From assembly GCF_014641855.1 (NCBI RefSeq), contig NZ_BMII01000014.1, forward strand, positions 62,001 to 126,000: a stretch of 64,000 nt of DNA. The letters run 5' to 3'. Below the pieces are notes generated by a model, which had not been told where the DNA came from, did no database searches, and saw only the letters and a program-made list of their open reading frames with translations. Below are positions 8,496 to 17,952 of the stretch, piece after piece; position 1 is the stretch's first letter; each line of letters starts with the position of its first letter. Source of the DNA: Shewanella inventionis (lineage in GTDB: Bacteria; Pseudomonadota; Gammaproteobacteria; Enterobacterales; Shewanellaceae). The translations under genes were made by a program, and so were the position numbers.

Positions 8496-8715
8496 CTGAT
8501 AAAATAAACGCGAAGAATATAAGTAGCAAAATTATATCATAATAAAAAATGGATAACGAAAACTCTTTTTCAGTGCAGGCCATTTTGACCAAGTATTGTA
8601 GCGATATCAAATAACTATAATCGCTACATAGGCCTAATACAGGTTATGAAAACACTGGTTTTTGTGTGACAATTCGCGCCGTTTAATCACACGCTAATTA
8701 ATGATGGAGAATAAT

Positions 8716-9942
8716 ATGAAACGCGTGTTAATTCCGCTTCAAGGCGCACAAATGTTATTTGTCGCATTTGGGGCACTGGTGCTAATGCCATTATTAACTG
8801 GCCTAGACACTAGCGTTGCCCTGTTTACCGCTGGTTTTGGTACCCTGTTGTTTCAACTCGTCACCAAACGCCAAGTCCCTATCTTTTTAGCCTCATCATT
8901 TGCCTTTATTGCACCGATTTTATATGGCGTACAAACCTGGGGAATTCCAGCCACTATGGGCGGATTAATGGCCGCTGGTGTGGTATACATGTTACTGGGG
9001 TTATCAGTCAAATTACGTGGCACAGGTTTTATTCACCGCCTTTTACCGCCTGTAGTTGTTGGCCCTGTTATTATGATAATTGGTTTGGGCTTAGCCCCTG
9101 TTGCCGTTAATATGGCGCTTGGCAAAAGTGGTGATGGCAGCCTAGTGATTGTTGAACAAAACACCGCATTAATGATATCCCTTGCCGCATTAATCACCAC
9201 CGTTTTAGTTGCCGTGTTTGCTAAGGGCTTAGTTCGTTTAATGCCAATCCTTGCCGGCATTTTAGTCGGCTACGGTGCAAGTTTAGCTTTTGGTATTGTC
9301 GACTTTACTCCTGTAACACAAGCTGCATGGTTAGCTATGCCAAACTTTGTTGCACCAGAGTTTAACTGGCATGCCATATTATTCATGATCCCAGTCGCCA
9401 TTGCCCCTGCAGTTGAACACATTGGTGATATTTTGGCGATTTCAAATGTGACAGGAAAAGATTACCTTAAAAAGCCAGGCCTACACCGCACGTTAACAGG
9501 TGACGGTATTGCGACCATCGCGGCATCTGCTCTAGGCGGCCCGCCAAACACAACATACAGTGAAGTGACAGGCGCGGTCACATTAACCAAAAGTTTTGAC
9601 CCACGAATTATGACCTGGACAGCCATTACCGCGATTACCCTAGCTTTTGTTGGCAAGCTTGGAGCCTTAATGCAAACCATACCTGTACCGGTTATGGGTG
9701 GCATTATGTGCTTATTGTTTGGCTCTATCGCTGCGGTAGGCCTTAATACCTTGATCCGTCATCAAGTGGATTTATCAGAACCACGTAATCTAAGTATTGT
9801 GGGTGTCACGTTAGTCTTTGGGATTGGCGGCATGGCATTTGGGATTGGTTCTTTTAGTTTAACGGGTATCAGTTTGTGCGGTATTGTGGCAATTATCATG
9901 AATTTGATTTTACCTGCAACAAAACAACATCATCACGAATAG
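8716..9942 (+). CDS. uraA: Uracil/xanthine permease (NCS2 family)
   Basis: 408 residues, NAT/NCS2 uracil-xanthine permease with about 14 membrane segments. Family motifs are visible: QMLFVAFGA in TM1, SSFAFIAPI in TM3, the substrate-site AVEHIGDI in TM8 and LGGPPNTTYSE in TM10. The last pair, with Glu in TM8 and TM10, fits uracil-proton symport as in E. coli UraA. ATG at 8716 is preferred over 8701 because GGAG at 8706-8709 gives a 6-nt spacing. In E. coli uraA sits beside hda and upp; here upp is absent and a DUF2066 gene separates hda from uraA. Confidence 0.9.
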   Translation: MKRVLIPLQGAQMLFVAFGALVLMPLLTGLDTSVALFTAGFGTLLFQLVTKRQVPIFLASSFAFIAPILYGVQTWGIPATMGGLMAAGVVYMLLGLSVKLRGTGFIHRLLPPVVVGPVIMIIGLGLAPVAVNMALGKSGDGSLVIVEQNTALMISLAALITTVLVAVFAKGLVRLMPILAGILVGYGASLAFGIVDFTPVTQAAWLAMPNFVAPEFNWHAILFMIPVAIAPAVEHIGDILAISNVTGKDYLKKPGLHRTLTGDGIATIAASALGGPPNTTYSEVTGAVTLTKSFDPRIMTWTAITAITLAFVGKLGALMQTIPVPVMGGIMCLLFGSIAAVGLNTLIRHQVDLSEPRNLSIVGVTLVFGIGGMAFGIGSFSLTGISLCGIVAIIMNLILPATKQHHHE

Positions 9943-9967
9943 GCATAACTAACCTGAACACAGAAAA

Positions 9968-10125
9968 ATACTAATTAGGTAAATAAGTGATCAGAGATTA
10001 CACAATAAAAATCGCTTAGGATAAGACAAAAACTGCAGCGAGCTAGTTGTTATACCGTTAAAATGTCTAACGACGTTATAAGCGATGTTAACCACTTAGA
10101 ATCATCACATTCTTGTGCTTATTTT
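9968..10125 (+). repeat. MITE-like intergenic repeat, copy 3 (diverged)
   Basis: Same internal block order as copies 1 and 2 (AAATAAGTGATCAGAGATTA, then ATCGCTTAGGATAA, AACGACGTTATAAGCGATG and CACATTCTTGTGC), but both terminal inverted repeats have decayed (ATACTAATTA on the left; TTATTTTCCA where ATTGGTAT is expected). It lies between uraA and the grxD terminator. Confidence 0.75.
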
Positions 10126-10136
10126 CCAAAGCACAT

Positions 10137-10174
10137 TAAAAAGCCCCAACAGCATTCGCTTTGGGGCTTTTTTA
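10137..10174. terminator. Bidirectional terminator between uraA and grxD
   Basis: AAAAGCCCCAA / TTTGGGGCTTTTT stem with a ten-base loop, flanked by A- and T-runs. Confidence 0.88.
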
Positions 10175-10203
10175 TAACACTAAAATCTGTTCAAGGTTTA
10201 TGA

Positions 10204-10545
10204 CTACTCAGCAGACTCTTCTTTACGGTACTTGTCGGCTGTTGCTTTAATGATAGGTTGAAGCTCACCTTTTTGATACATTTCAGTGATGATGTCACAA
10301 CCACCAATTAACTCGCCTTCTACCCATAATTGAGGGAAAGTTGGCCAGTTAGCATATTTTGGTAATTCAGCACGGATATCCGGGTGCTGTAAAATATCTA
10401 CGAATGCAAATTGTTCACCACAGTTGATCATCACTTGAGCCACTTGAGATGAAAATCCACAGCTTGGTAATTTAGGCGAGCCTTTCATATACACAATGAT
10501 TGGGTTTTCGCTAATTTGCTGCTTAATCTTTTCTACAGTTTCCAT
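10204..10545 (-). CDS. grxD: Monothiol glutaredoxin, Grx4 family
   Basis: 113 residues. The CGFS active-site motif in LPSCGFSSQ near residue 29, preceded by IVYMKGSP and followed by TFPQLWVEGELIGGCDI, is diagnostic of CGFS monothiol glutaredoxins. These bind a [2Fe-2S] cluster as homodimers or with BolA and act in Fe-S trafficking rather than as dithiol reductants. Single gene, divergent from sodB across about 420 bp, an iron/oxidative-stress pairing. Confidence 0.94.
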   Translation of the reverse strand: METVEKIKQQISENPIIVYMKGSPKLPSCGFSSQVAQVMINCGEQFAFVDILQHPDIRAELPKYANWPTFPQLWVEGELIGGCDIITEMYQKGELQPIIKATADKYRKEESAE

Positions 10546-10966
10546 TTGATTTCCTAAGTACGACGACTGAACACATTGTTGCTATTGTACGACACCTAAA
10601 CAAATAACAAAATGCCACGATTTGTAAGGTTAATCTAAAATAGACCAAATCGATGGTTATAACATAGATAAAAATACCCTAAACAAAATCCGCACTTAAA
10701 TAATAGCCACATAAACTTACATTATCATGTCCCAATTAACCTATTGAGCCTTAAAACGCTTAAATAAAATACATTAAAGACTAAAAAATGTAGCAAAAGC
10801 GATAGTTTAAGCACCATGAGTTGTTTGCTGTACGATTTTCCCGTTTCGCTGAGGTTAATTCCCTAAACAATGATTCACATCACAAAAATAATCAGTACAA
10901 TAGCAGTAGAGCAATGTTACCTGATGGGTAAACAAAAACGATAACCTGAATCCATGGAGAGATATA
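10546..10966. other. Divergent grxD/sodB intergenic region
   Basis: 421 bp, AT-rich, no supported reading frame. A plausible sigma70-type promoter for sodB is TTCACA at 10874-10879, 16 nt, then TACAAT at 10896-10901. I could not recognise a convincing Fur box. Confidence 0.4.
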
Positions 10967-11551
10967 ATGGCTTTCGAACTACCAGCATTACCTTATGCAA
11001 AGAACGCACTTGAACCGCACATTTCACAAGAAACTATCGAATACCATTACGGTAAGCACCACAATACTTACGTGGTAAAACTAAATGGTTTAGTTGAAGG
11101 AACTGAATTTGCTGGCAAAACGCTAGAAGAAGTAGTTAAAACTTCAACAGGTGGCATGTTCAATAACGCAGCTCAAGTTTGGAACCACACTTTTTACTGG
11201 AACTGTTTAGCACCAAACGCTGGCGGCGAAGCCACTGGCGATATCGCTGCTGCGATTAACGCTTCTTTCGGTTCTTTTGAAGAATTCAAAGCTAAATTTA
11301 CTGATTCTGCAGTAAACAACTTTGGTAGCGCGTGGACTTGGCTTGTGAAAAAAGCTGACGGTTCTCTAGCTATCGTTAACACTAGCAATGCTGCTACTCC
11401 GTTAACTGACGAAACGGTTACTCCACTATTAACTGTAGACGTATGGGAACATGCTTATTACGTTGATTACCGTAATGCTCGTCCTGAGTATTTAGCTCAC
11501 TTCTGGCAACTTGTTAACTGGGAATTTGTTAACAAAAATTTTGCTGCTTAA
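10967..11551 (+). CDS. sodB: Superoxide dismutase [Fe]
   Basis: 194 residues, cytoplasmic Fe/Mn superoxide dismutase converting superoxide to oxygen and peroxide. The metal ligands are visible as H27 (EYHYGKHH), H74 (VWNHTFYW), D158 and H162 (DVWEHAYYVDY). Gln70 in the AAQVWNH context is the outer-sphere Gln position typical of the iron enzyme. A strong SD (GGAGAG) precedes the ATG. Monocistronic, with its own terminator. Confidence 0.96.
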   Translation: MAFELPALPYAKNALEPHISQETIEYHYGKHHNTYVVKLNGLVEGTEFAGKTLEEVVKTSTGGMFNNAAQVWNHTFYWNCLAPNAGGEATGDIAAAINASFGSFEEFKAKFTDSAVNNFGSAWTWLVKKADGSLAIVNTSNAATPLTDETVTPLLTVDVWEHAYYVDYRNARPEYLAHFWQLVNWEFVNKNFAA

Positions 11552-11572
11552 TCTTAATTAACAGTAAAACGT

Positions 11573-11598
11573 AAGGAGCCTATATGGCTCCTTTTTTA
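11573..11598 (+). terminator. sodB terminator
   Basis: AAGGAGCC-TATAT-GGCTCCTTTTTT hairpin with T-run, 22 nt after the stop. Confidence 0.9.
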
Positions 11599-11743
11599 TG
11601 TGCGTCATTAATTAAAAATAAAACTTTCTTACTACTTTTATTTTTGCAACTATTGCAAATGCTACTGTTTGTCATTGTTTTTATTTAATTTATTTTAAAA
11701 TAAAATTTAGCTAACTCGCTCCCCCTGTCCTACACTTTAGTCG

Positions 11744-11814
11744 TAAAGCCTAATATAACGTGAATATCGCTATCACGTTAACCTACGGTCCGATATGTAC
11801 CATTTAGGCTTTTA
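11744..11814 (+). promoter_or_regulatory. Foldable leader upstream of prkA
   Basis: Nested inverted repeats: an outer 9-bp helix AAAGCCTAA (11745-11753) with TTAGGCTTT (11804-11812) encloses an 8-bp perfect hairpin, TAACGTGA (11756-11763) with TCACGTTA (11773-11780), and a weaker GGT/ACC arm at 11787-11801. It ends about 34 nt before the prkA start. It could be a structured 5' leader or a protein operator; sequence alone cannot separate these. Confidence 0.5.
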
Positions 11815-11848
11815 AGGTAGACAACTGCAAGGCTTTTAGGGGGTCATC

Positions 11849-13783
11849 ATGGGCATTTTCGAGCATTATCAACAACGTTACGAGAAAAAACTCGACGAGG
11901 AATACACCTTAGAGCAATTTCTTGATATTTGTAAGCAAGACAAAAGCGCTTATGTGTCTGCTGCTGAGCGGTTATTAATGGCTATTGGTGAAGCCAAAAT
12001 GATTGACACCGCCAAAAACCCAGTGCTTAGCCGAATATTTTCCAACCGACTCATTGCCAGTTATCCTGCATTTAAAGACTTTTATGGCATGGAAGACTCT
12101 ATTGAGCAAATCGTGGCATATTTAAAACATTCAGCTCAAGGCTTAGAAGAATCAAAACAGATCCTCTATTTACTTGGCCCTGTGGGTGGCGGTAAATCAT
12201 CTCTGGCAGAAAAACTCAAAGCATTAATGCAGCAAGTGCCCATTTACATTCTCAGTGCTGATGGTATGCGCAGCCCAGTTAATGACCATCCGTTTTGTTT
12301 ATTTGATCCTGAAGAAGACAGCGAATTATTGCAAAACGAATACAAGATACCAGCTCGGTACCTTAAAACCATCATGTCGCCTTGGGCTGTCAAACGCCTG
12401 CATCAATATGGTGGTGACATTTCTAAATTTAGAGTGGTTAAAGTCTATCCATCAGTACTAGATCAAATCGGTATCGCCAAAACCGAGCCCGGTGATGAAA
12501 ATAATCAGGATATTTCTGCCCTCGTCGGTAAAGTTGATATCCGCCAACTTGAACATTTCTCACAAGATGATGCCGATGCTTACGCTTATTCAGGCGCATT
12601 GTGTCGTGCTAATCAGGGCTTAATGGAGTTTGTTGAGATGTTTAAAGCCCCCATTAAAGTACTGCACCCATTGTTAACTGCCACTCAGGAAGGTAATTAC
12701 AACGGTACCGAGGGTTTATCTGCACTGCCCTACAATGGAATTATTTTGGCTCACTCCAACGAGTCAGAATGGTCGACTTTTAGAAACAACAAAAACAACG
12801 AAGCCTTTTTAGACCGAGTTTATATTGTCAAAGTGCCTTATTGTCTACGCGTTTCAGAAGAAATGGCCATTTATCAAAAGCTGCTGGCAAACTCTGAGTT
12901 ATCGAGGGCTCCTTGTGCGCCTGGCACACTAGAAACGTTAGCGCAATTTAGTGTGTTGTCGCGTTTAAAAGCCCCAGACAACTCATCTATTTACTCAAAA
13001 ATGCGTGTGTACAATGGTGAGAGCTTAAAAGACACCGACCCTAAAGCAAAATCTTACCAAGAGTATCGTGATTACGCCGGTGTTGATGAAGGTATGCAAG
13101 GGTTATCGACCCGTTTTGCCTTTAAGATTTTATCGCGAGTATTTAACTTTGACAGTGCCGAGATTGCCGCTAATCCAGTGCATCTTTTTTATGTACTTGA
13201 AAAACAAATTGAGCAAGAGCAATTCCCGAGTGAAACCGGCGAGAAGTACCTTGAGTTTTTAAAAGGTTATCTTATCCCTAAGTATGTTGAATTTATTGGT
13301 AAAGAAATTCAAACCGCCTATCTTGAGTCTTATTCAGAATATGGCCAAAACATTTTTGACCGGTATGTCACCTACGCAGACTTTTGGATCCAAGATCAAG
13401 AATATCGCGATCCTGAAACTGGTCAGTTATTTGACCGAGGTGCATTAAATTCCGAGTTAGAAAAAATAGAAAAACCCGCTGGGATCAGTAATCCTAAAGA
13501 TTTCCGTAACGAAATTGTTAACTTCGTTTTACGTGCCAGAGCCAACAACGAAGGTAATAATCCATTGTGGACCAGTTACGAAAAACTGCGCACTGTGATT
13601 GAAAAGAAAATGTTTTCCAATACAGAGGATTTATTACCTGTTATTTCGTTCAATGCCAAAACCTCAAATGATGATCAGCGTAAACACGATGATTTCGTCA
13701 ATCGGATGATGGAGAAAGGCTATACCAAGAAACAAGTCCGATTATTGTCTGAATGGTATTTACGCGTTCGAAAATCATCGTAA
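11849..13783 (+). CDS. yeaG: PrkA-family serine protein kinase (YeaG)
   Basis: 644 residues, the same length as E. coli YeaG. The N-terminal AAA-like domain carries the P-loop GPVGGGKS at residues 110-117. The C-terminal PrkA region resembles a kinase fold, ending in KGYTKKQVRLLSEWYLRVRK. In E. coli it is induced in stationary phase and nitrogen starvation and acts with YeaH. It heads a three-gene unit with yeaH and ycgB. Ribosome site is an unusual G-tract (AGGGGG, 5 nt from ATG), a style shared by all three genes. A foldable leader lies upstream. Confidence 0.94.
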   Translation: MGIFEHYQQRYEKKLDEEYTLEQFLDICKQDKSAYVSAAERLLMAIGEAKMIDTAKNPVLSRIFSNRLIASYPAFKDFYGMEDSIEQIVAYLKHSAQGLEESKQILYLLGPVGGGKSSLAEKLKALMQQVPIYILSADGMRSPVNDHPFCLFDPEEDSELLQNEYKIPARYLKTIMSPWAVKRLHQYGGDISKFRVVKVYPSVLDQIGIAKTEPGDENNQDISALVGKVDIRQLEHFSQDDADAYAYSGALCRANQGLMEFVEMFKAPIKVLHPLLTATQEGNYNGTEGLSALPYNGIILAHSNESEWSTFRNNKNNEAFLDRVYIVKVPYCLRVSEEMAIYQKLLANSELSRAPCAPGTLETLAQFSVLSRLKAPDNSSIYSKMRVYNGESLKDTDPKAKSYQEYRDYAGVDEGMQGLSTRFAFKILSRVFNFDSAEIAANPVHLFYVLEKQIEQEQFPSETGEKYLEFLKGYLIPKYVEFIGKEIQTAYLESYSEYGQNIFDRYVTYADFWIQDQEYRDPETGQLFDRGALNSELEKIEKPAGISNPKDFRNEIVNFVLRARANNEGNNPLWTSYEKLRTVIEKKMFSNTEDLLPVISFNAKTSNDDQRKHDDFVNRMMEKGYTKKQVRLLSEWYLRVRKSS

Positions 13784-13796
13784 TCAACACCCAGCC

Positions 13797-13819
13797 CTGG
13801 CTGAGGCTTACTCAGCCAG
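13797..13819 (+). other. Intercistronic hairpin between prkA and yeaH
   Basis: CTGGCTGAG-GCTTA-CTCAGCCAG, a perfect 9-bp GC-rich stem, with no T-run. It starts 13 nt after the prkA stop and ends 11 nt before the yeaH G-tract ribosome site. It could protect the prkA mRNA 3' end or modulate yeaH translation rather than terminate. Confidence 0.65.
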
Positions 13820-13839
13820 ATCGTTGACTTGGGGGGCGT

Positions 13840-15105
13840 ATGGCAAACTTTATAGATAGACGACTCAACGCTAAAGGAAAAAGCACAGTTAATCGTCAGC
13901 GCTTCATTGAGCGCTATAAAAAACAAATCAAAAAAGCAGTCAGTGATGCCGTTACTCGTCGCAGTGTCACCGATATTGATAAAGGTGAAAAAATTAGTAT
14001 CCCAACTCGTGACATAAGCGAGCCATTATTTAGACAAGGCCAAGGCGGTAAACGTAATCGTGTCCACCCGGGTAATGATCAGTTTACTCGTGGCGATCAA
14101 ATTCAACGCCCTCAAGGAGGACAAGGTGGTACGGGCCAAGGTGACGCCTCAGACAGCGGTGAAGGTCAAGACGATTTTGTCTTTAATATCTCAAAAGATG
14201 AGTACCTTGAGCTGCTATTTGAAGACCTAGAGCTACCGAACCTACAAAACAATCGACTCAATAAACTAGTTGAATACCAAACATACCGTGCAGGTTTTAC
14301 CAATGACGGCGTGCCAGCCAATATTAATATTGTTCGTTCACTGCGTTCATCTTTGGCGCGTCGTATTGCGATGTCTGGTAGTAAAAAACGCGCGCTTAAG
14401 GAGTTAGAAGCTGAGCTTGAACAGCTACAAGATATGCCAGGCTCACAAGCTGAAAAAATACTCGCGTTAAAAGAGCAAATTGAACAGCTTAAAAAACAAA
14501 TCGCTAATGTGCCGTTTATCGACACGTTCGATTTACGTTACAACAACTATGCAAAGCGTGAAAAGCCGTCCAGTCAGGCTGTCATGTTTTGCTTGATGGA
14601 TGTGTCAGGCTCGATGGATCAAGCCACCAAAGATATCGCCAAACGTTTCTATATATTGTTGTATTTGTTTTTAACCCGCAGCTATAAAAACCTAGAAGTT
14701 GTGTATATCCGTCACCATACACAAGCCAAAGAAGTCGACGAGCATGAGTTTTTTTACTCGCAAGAAACCGGCGGCACCATAGTATCTAGCGCATTAAAAC
14801 TGATGAATGACATTGCGCAAGCTCGCTACCCTGAAAATGAGTGGAATATATACGCAGCCCAAGCATCTGATGGTGATAATTGGTCCGATGATTCGCCACA
14901 CTGCCATGATTTATTGGCTAACCATATTTTACCTAAAGTGCGTTATTTCAGTTATATCGAAATCACCCACCGAGCCCACCAAACGCTCTGGGAACAGTAT
15001 CAAAGTTTACAACAACAATTTGATAATATTGCCGTGCAACACATTCGTGAAGTCGAAGACATTTATCCAGTATTTCGCGAACTCTTTAAAAAACAAGCTG
15101 TATAG
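13840..15105 (+). CDS. yeaH: YeaH/YhbH family VWA-like protein
   Basis: 421 residues (E. coli YeaH 427). The basic N-terminus and a Gly/Gln-rich disordered linker (about residues 60-110) are followed by a coiled-coil stretch (about 180-215) and a C-terminal von Willebrand A-like domain whose MIDAS motif DVSGS is at 254-258. It is the conserved partner of PrkA kinases and part of the starvation-response trio; exact biochemistry unknown. SD is GGGGGG only 3 nt from ATG. The stop overlaps the G-tract of ycgB. Confidence 0.93.
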   Translation: MANFIDRRLNAKGKSTVNRQRFIERYKKQIKKAVSDAVTRRSVTDIDKGEKISIPTRDISEPLFRQGQGGKRNRVHPGNDQFTRGDQIQRPQGGQGGTGQGDASDSGEGQDDFVFNISKDEYLELLFEDLELPNLQNNRLNKLVEYQTYRAGFTNDGVPANINIVRSLRSSLARRIAMSGSKKRALKELEAELEQLQDMPGSQAEKILALKEQIEQLKKQIANVPFIDTFDLRYNNYAKREKPSSQAVMFCLMDVSGSMDQATKDIAKRFYILLYLFLTRSYKNLEVVYIRHHTQAKEVDEHEFFYSQETGGTIVSSALKLMNDIAQARYPENEWNIYAAQASDGDNWSDDSPHCHDLLANHILPKVRYFSYIEITHRAHQTLWEQYQSLQQQFDNIAVQHIREVEDIYPVFRELFKKQAV

Positions 15106-15114
15106 GGGGCAATC

Positions 15115-16662
15115 ATGGTTAAAGCAACCCGTAAGCCGTTGGATGACGGACCCGAATGGACATTCGATTTACTGGAACAATACCAACACGAAATTGCCAA
15201 CGCGGCTGAGTTTTTTAAACTAGACACCTACCAAAATCAAATAGAGATCATTACCGCTGAACAAATGATGGATGCCTATGCCGGTATTGGTATGCCCATT
15301 GGTTACACTCATTGGTCTTTTGGTAAACGTTTTATTGAAACCGAGCAAGGATATAAGCGCGGTCAAATGGGCCTTGCCTATGAGATTGTGATTAACTCAG
15401 ATCCTTGTATTGCCTACTTAATGGAAGAAAACACCATCACCATGCAGGCACTTGTGATGGCCCATGCATGTTATGGGCATAACAGCTTTTTTAAAAATAA
15501 CTATTTATTTAAAACCTGGACTGATGCCAGCTCGATTATTGATTACTTGGTGTTTGCCAAAAATTACATCAGAGAATGTGAAGAGAAATACGGTATTGAA
15601 CAAGTGGAATTAACCCTCGACTCTTGTCATGCCTTAATGAACTATGGCGTAGACCGTTATAAACGCCCTGCCGAAGTATCATTTAAAGAAGAGCAGGCAC
15701 GACAAAAAGAGCGTGAAGACTACCTGCAAACCCAAGTTAACGATTTGTGGCGAACCATTCCCACTCAACCACAACAAACAGAGCAAAAAAGCAACAAGGT
15801 ATTCCCTAAAGAGCCGCAAGAAAACATCTTGTATTTCATCGAAAAAAACGCCCCTTTATTAGCCCCCTGGCAACGTGAGCTGGTTAGAATTGTGCGCAAA
15901 ATGGCGCAATATTTTTACCCACAAAAACAAACCCAGGTCATGAACGAAGGTTGGGCCACATTTTGGCATTACACCATATTGAATCATCTGTACGACACAG
16001 GCAAAGTCAGCGACCGCTTTATATTGGAGTTTTTACAAAGCCATACTGCTGTTGTTGCTCAACCGGCTTACAACAGCCCTTATTACAATGGGATAAATCC
16101 CTATGCTCTTGGTTTTGCCATGTTTGTTGATATTAGGCAGATTTGCGAAAACCCAACGGATGAAGATCAAAAATGGTTTCCCGATATCGCCGGAAGTGAT
16201 TGGTTAACCACGGTGCATTTTGCGATGCAAAACTTTAAAGATGAAAGTTTCATTAGCCAGTATTTATCCCCCAAAGTCATCAGAGACTTTAAGTTATTTG
16301 GCATATTAGACGATGAAAAGCGCAGTCACTTAGCAGTGTCGGCCATCCATGACGAACAAGGTTATCAAGAAATACGCAATATACTGTCGCAGCAGTATAA
16401 TTTATCCAATATTGAACCCAATATTCAGGTACAACAGGTTGAAGTTAACGGTGATCGCTCTATCACCTTACGCTACATCCCGTTTGACAACATTCCGCTA
16501 GCAGACAGTCATCAAGAAGTACTCAAGCACTTACACCGCTTGTGGGGTTTTAATGTAAAATTAGAACAAATAGATGAATTAGGAATGGTAAAAGTCATTT
16601 CAACCTGCCCTAACATTGCTGAACAAGAAACACCTTTACAAGGCGGTATCGCCATCGCGTAA
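15115..16662 (+). CDS. ycgB: SpoVR family protein (YcgB)
   Basis: 515 residues, SpoVR family (PF04293), similar in length to E. coli YcgB. Conserved family blocks are visible: PIGYTHWSFGKRF, AHACYGHNSFFKNNYLF, and MNEGWATFWHYTI, whose His/Glu pattern hints at metal binding. SpoVR was named for spore cortex formation in Bacillus, but the family is general and travels with prkA and yeaH. Start lies 10 nt after the yeaH stop, with a GGGGG ribosome site at 15105-15109. Terminator follows immediately. Confidence 0.94.
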   Translation: MVKATRKPLDDGPEWTFDLLEQYQHEIANAAEFFKLDTYQNQIEIITAEQMMDAYAGIGMPIGYTHWSFGKRFIETEQGYKRGQMGLAYEIVINSDPCIAYLMEENTITMQALVMAHACYGHNSFFKNNYLFKTWTDASSIIDYLVFAKNYIRECEEKYGIEQVELTLDSCHALMNYGVDRYKRPAEVSFKEEQARQKEREDYLQTQVNDLWRTIPTQPQQTEQKSNKVFPKEPQENILYFIEKNAPLLAPWQRELVRIVRKMAQYFYPQKQTQVMNEGWATFWHYTILNHLYDTGKVSDRFILEFLQSHTAVVAQPAYNSPYYNGINPYALGFAMFVDIRQICENPTDEDQKWFPDIAGSDWLTTVHFAMQNFKDESFISQYLSPKVIRDFKLFGILDDEKRSHLAVSAIHDEQGYQEIRNILSQQYNLSNIEPNIQVQQVEVNGDRSITLRYIPFDNIPLADSHQEVLKHLHRLWGFNVKLEQIDELGMVKVISTCPNIAEQETPLQGGIAIA

Positions 16663-16666
16663 ATAT

Positions 16667-16698
16667 AAAAGCCAATCACTCAACGATTGGCTTTTTAT
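16667..16698 (+). terminator. Terminator of the prkA-yeaH-ycgB unit
   Basis: AAAGCCAATC-ACTCAAC-GATTGGCTTTTTA hairpin with T-run. Confidence 0.88.
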
Positions 16699-16758
16699 TT
16701 CACTGAACAATGTCAAAATCAAAATCCATGATATAAGCTAAGTCTTTAGATTAAGTCT

Positions 16759-17478
16759 TTAGCTTAAGTCATGACCTATTTCAGCAGGCATGTCATCACG
16801 TAACTTTTGCCATAATTTACCGCTTTCTATGCCATTAGTTCGCATAAGCGAAGGTACATCGGCGTAATTTTTATCTTTAGCAAGTTGCTCAAGTTTAATG
16901 TAAAAACGCATGGTCAACTCGCGTGCTTCCTGGCTTGAAAAATAGAAACGGCCAACGCGGTTATAGAGCCCTTTGAACCCGTTTAAAATTAGCACATACA
17001 ATGGATTGCCAGAGGCAAAAGCTAAGGTGTGATGTAGTTGGTAATCAAACTCTGCATACGCTTCAGCATCGTTTTCTAGGTTATGAATACCCGCTAATAC
17101 CTCTACCACTTTGTCAGGATTATGACGAATAGATGCACGGAAATAAATATTGCTCACATTGCCACGAGCTGACATAAGTTGATCGACTAGTAATGGAAAG
17201 CCATCGGGATTTAAATCGGCAATCGTTTCAAGAATATTAAGCCCTGAGGTTTCCCAAAAATTATTCACTTGGGTTGGCTTACCATGTTGAATTTTCAACC
17301 AGCCATCACGGGCTAATCGCTGCAGCACTTCACGCAATGTGGTACGTGTGACTCCAATGAGTTCAGAAAGCTCACGTTCAGCAGGTAAAATTGATCCGGG
17401 TGGAAACTTGTTTTCCCAAATGGAACGAACAATATACTTCTCGGCAAAACTTGCTGGGCCTTTGGCGTTGATGATCAT
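16759..17478 (-). CDS. fadR: Fatty acid metabolism regulator FadR
   Basis: 239 residues, GntR family. The N-terminal winged helix is nearly identical to E. coli FadR (ILPAERELSELIGVTRTTLR, then HGKPTQVNNFWETSGLNIL), followed by the all-helical acyl-CoA-binding domain with LAFASGNPLYVLILNG. It represses beta-oxidation and activates unsaturated fatty acid synthesis; long-chain acyl-CoA releases it from DNA. ATG at 17478 is chosen because MIINAKGPASFAEKY aligns with the E. coli start; the upstream extension has no similarity. Divergent from nhaB, as in E. coli. Confidence 0.94.
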   Translation of the reverse strand: MIINAKGPASFAEKYIVRSIWENKFPPGSILPAERELSELIGVTRTTLREVLQRLARDGWLKIQHGKPTQVNNFWETSGLNILETIADLNPDGFPLLVDQLMSARGNVSNIYFRASIRHNPDKVVEVLAGIHNLENDAEAYAEFDYQLHHTLAFASGNPLYVLILNGFKGLYNRVGRFYFSSQEARELTMRFYIKLEQLAKDKNYADVPSLMRTNGIESGKLWQKLRDDMPAEIGHDLS

Positions 17479-17917
17479 TAGCCTTCTTATCCTATTGCTA
17501 AACAATGGCGAAACTATTGTACTGATCATACCAGAGCGGTAGAAAATAAAAACCATTGTTTAACCACAACACATATAATGTTTATTTTTTAAACACAAAT
17601 ACATGTCTAGTATTTAATTTAATCAATAAACATCACAATATGTGACTATTATCATCAACATACCTAAATTTATGTCGCTTAAATCTAACAAGTTTAGTAT
17701 ATACTCATGTAGCTAGTTTGTTAGTGGTGTGTAGCATTTTTAGCTACAACCATAGCATTACAATTATTTTTGTTTACGCTACACTAGCCACGAAAATACA
17801 AAACCATATCGAGTTTGCCACAATCACATGTGCGCTAACACATTGTTTGCCAAGTCAATACAGGGTTATTTTCAACACAGTAAAAGGCAATGTTGTATTA
17901 CTGAAATCAGTCATGGT
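17479..17917. other. fadR-nhaB divergent intergenic region, fadR-proximal part
   Basis: AT-rich, no supported reading frame. The possible 67-residue frame at 17718-17921 has no ribosome site or recognisable sequence. I see no clear FadR operator here. Confidence 0.4.
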
Positions 17918-17931
17918 TTGATGAAAATTAA
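17918..17931 (+). promoter_or_regulatory. FNR/EtrA-like box, upstream copy
   Basis: TTGATGAAAATTAA matches the FNR consensus TTGAT-N4-ATCAA with one mismatch. Its centre is exactly 21 bp (two helical turns) upstream of the next box. Confidence 0.5.
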
Positions 17932-17938
17932 TGAAACA

Positions 17939-17952
17939 TTGATTTTCATCAA
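17939..17952 (+). promoter_or_regulatory. FNR/EtrA-like box before nhaB
   Basis: TTGATTTTCATCAA is a perfect match to TTGAT-N4-ATCAA. Its centre (17945.5) is 41.5 bp before a start point predicted 7 nt after the -10-like TATCCT at 17975-17980, the class II activator position. Confidence 0.65.

Noticed and set aside
8667-8695. CRP-like TGTGA/TCACA pair before uraA
   Set aside because: The half-sites are 16 bp apart, not the 6 bp required, so this is not a CRP site.
17718-17921. A 67-codon frame between fadR and nhaB
   Set aside because: No ribosome site, no similarity and it runs into the FNR-like boxes.
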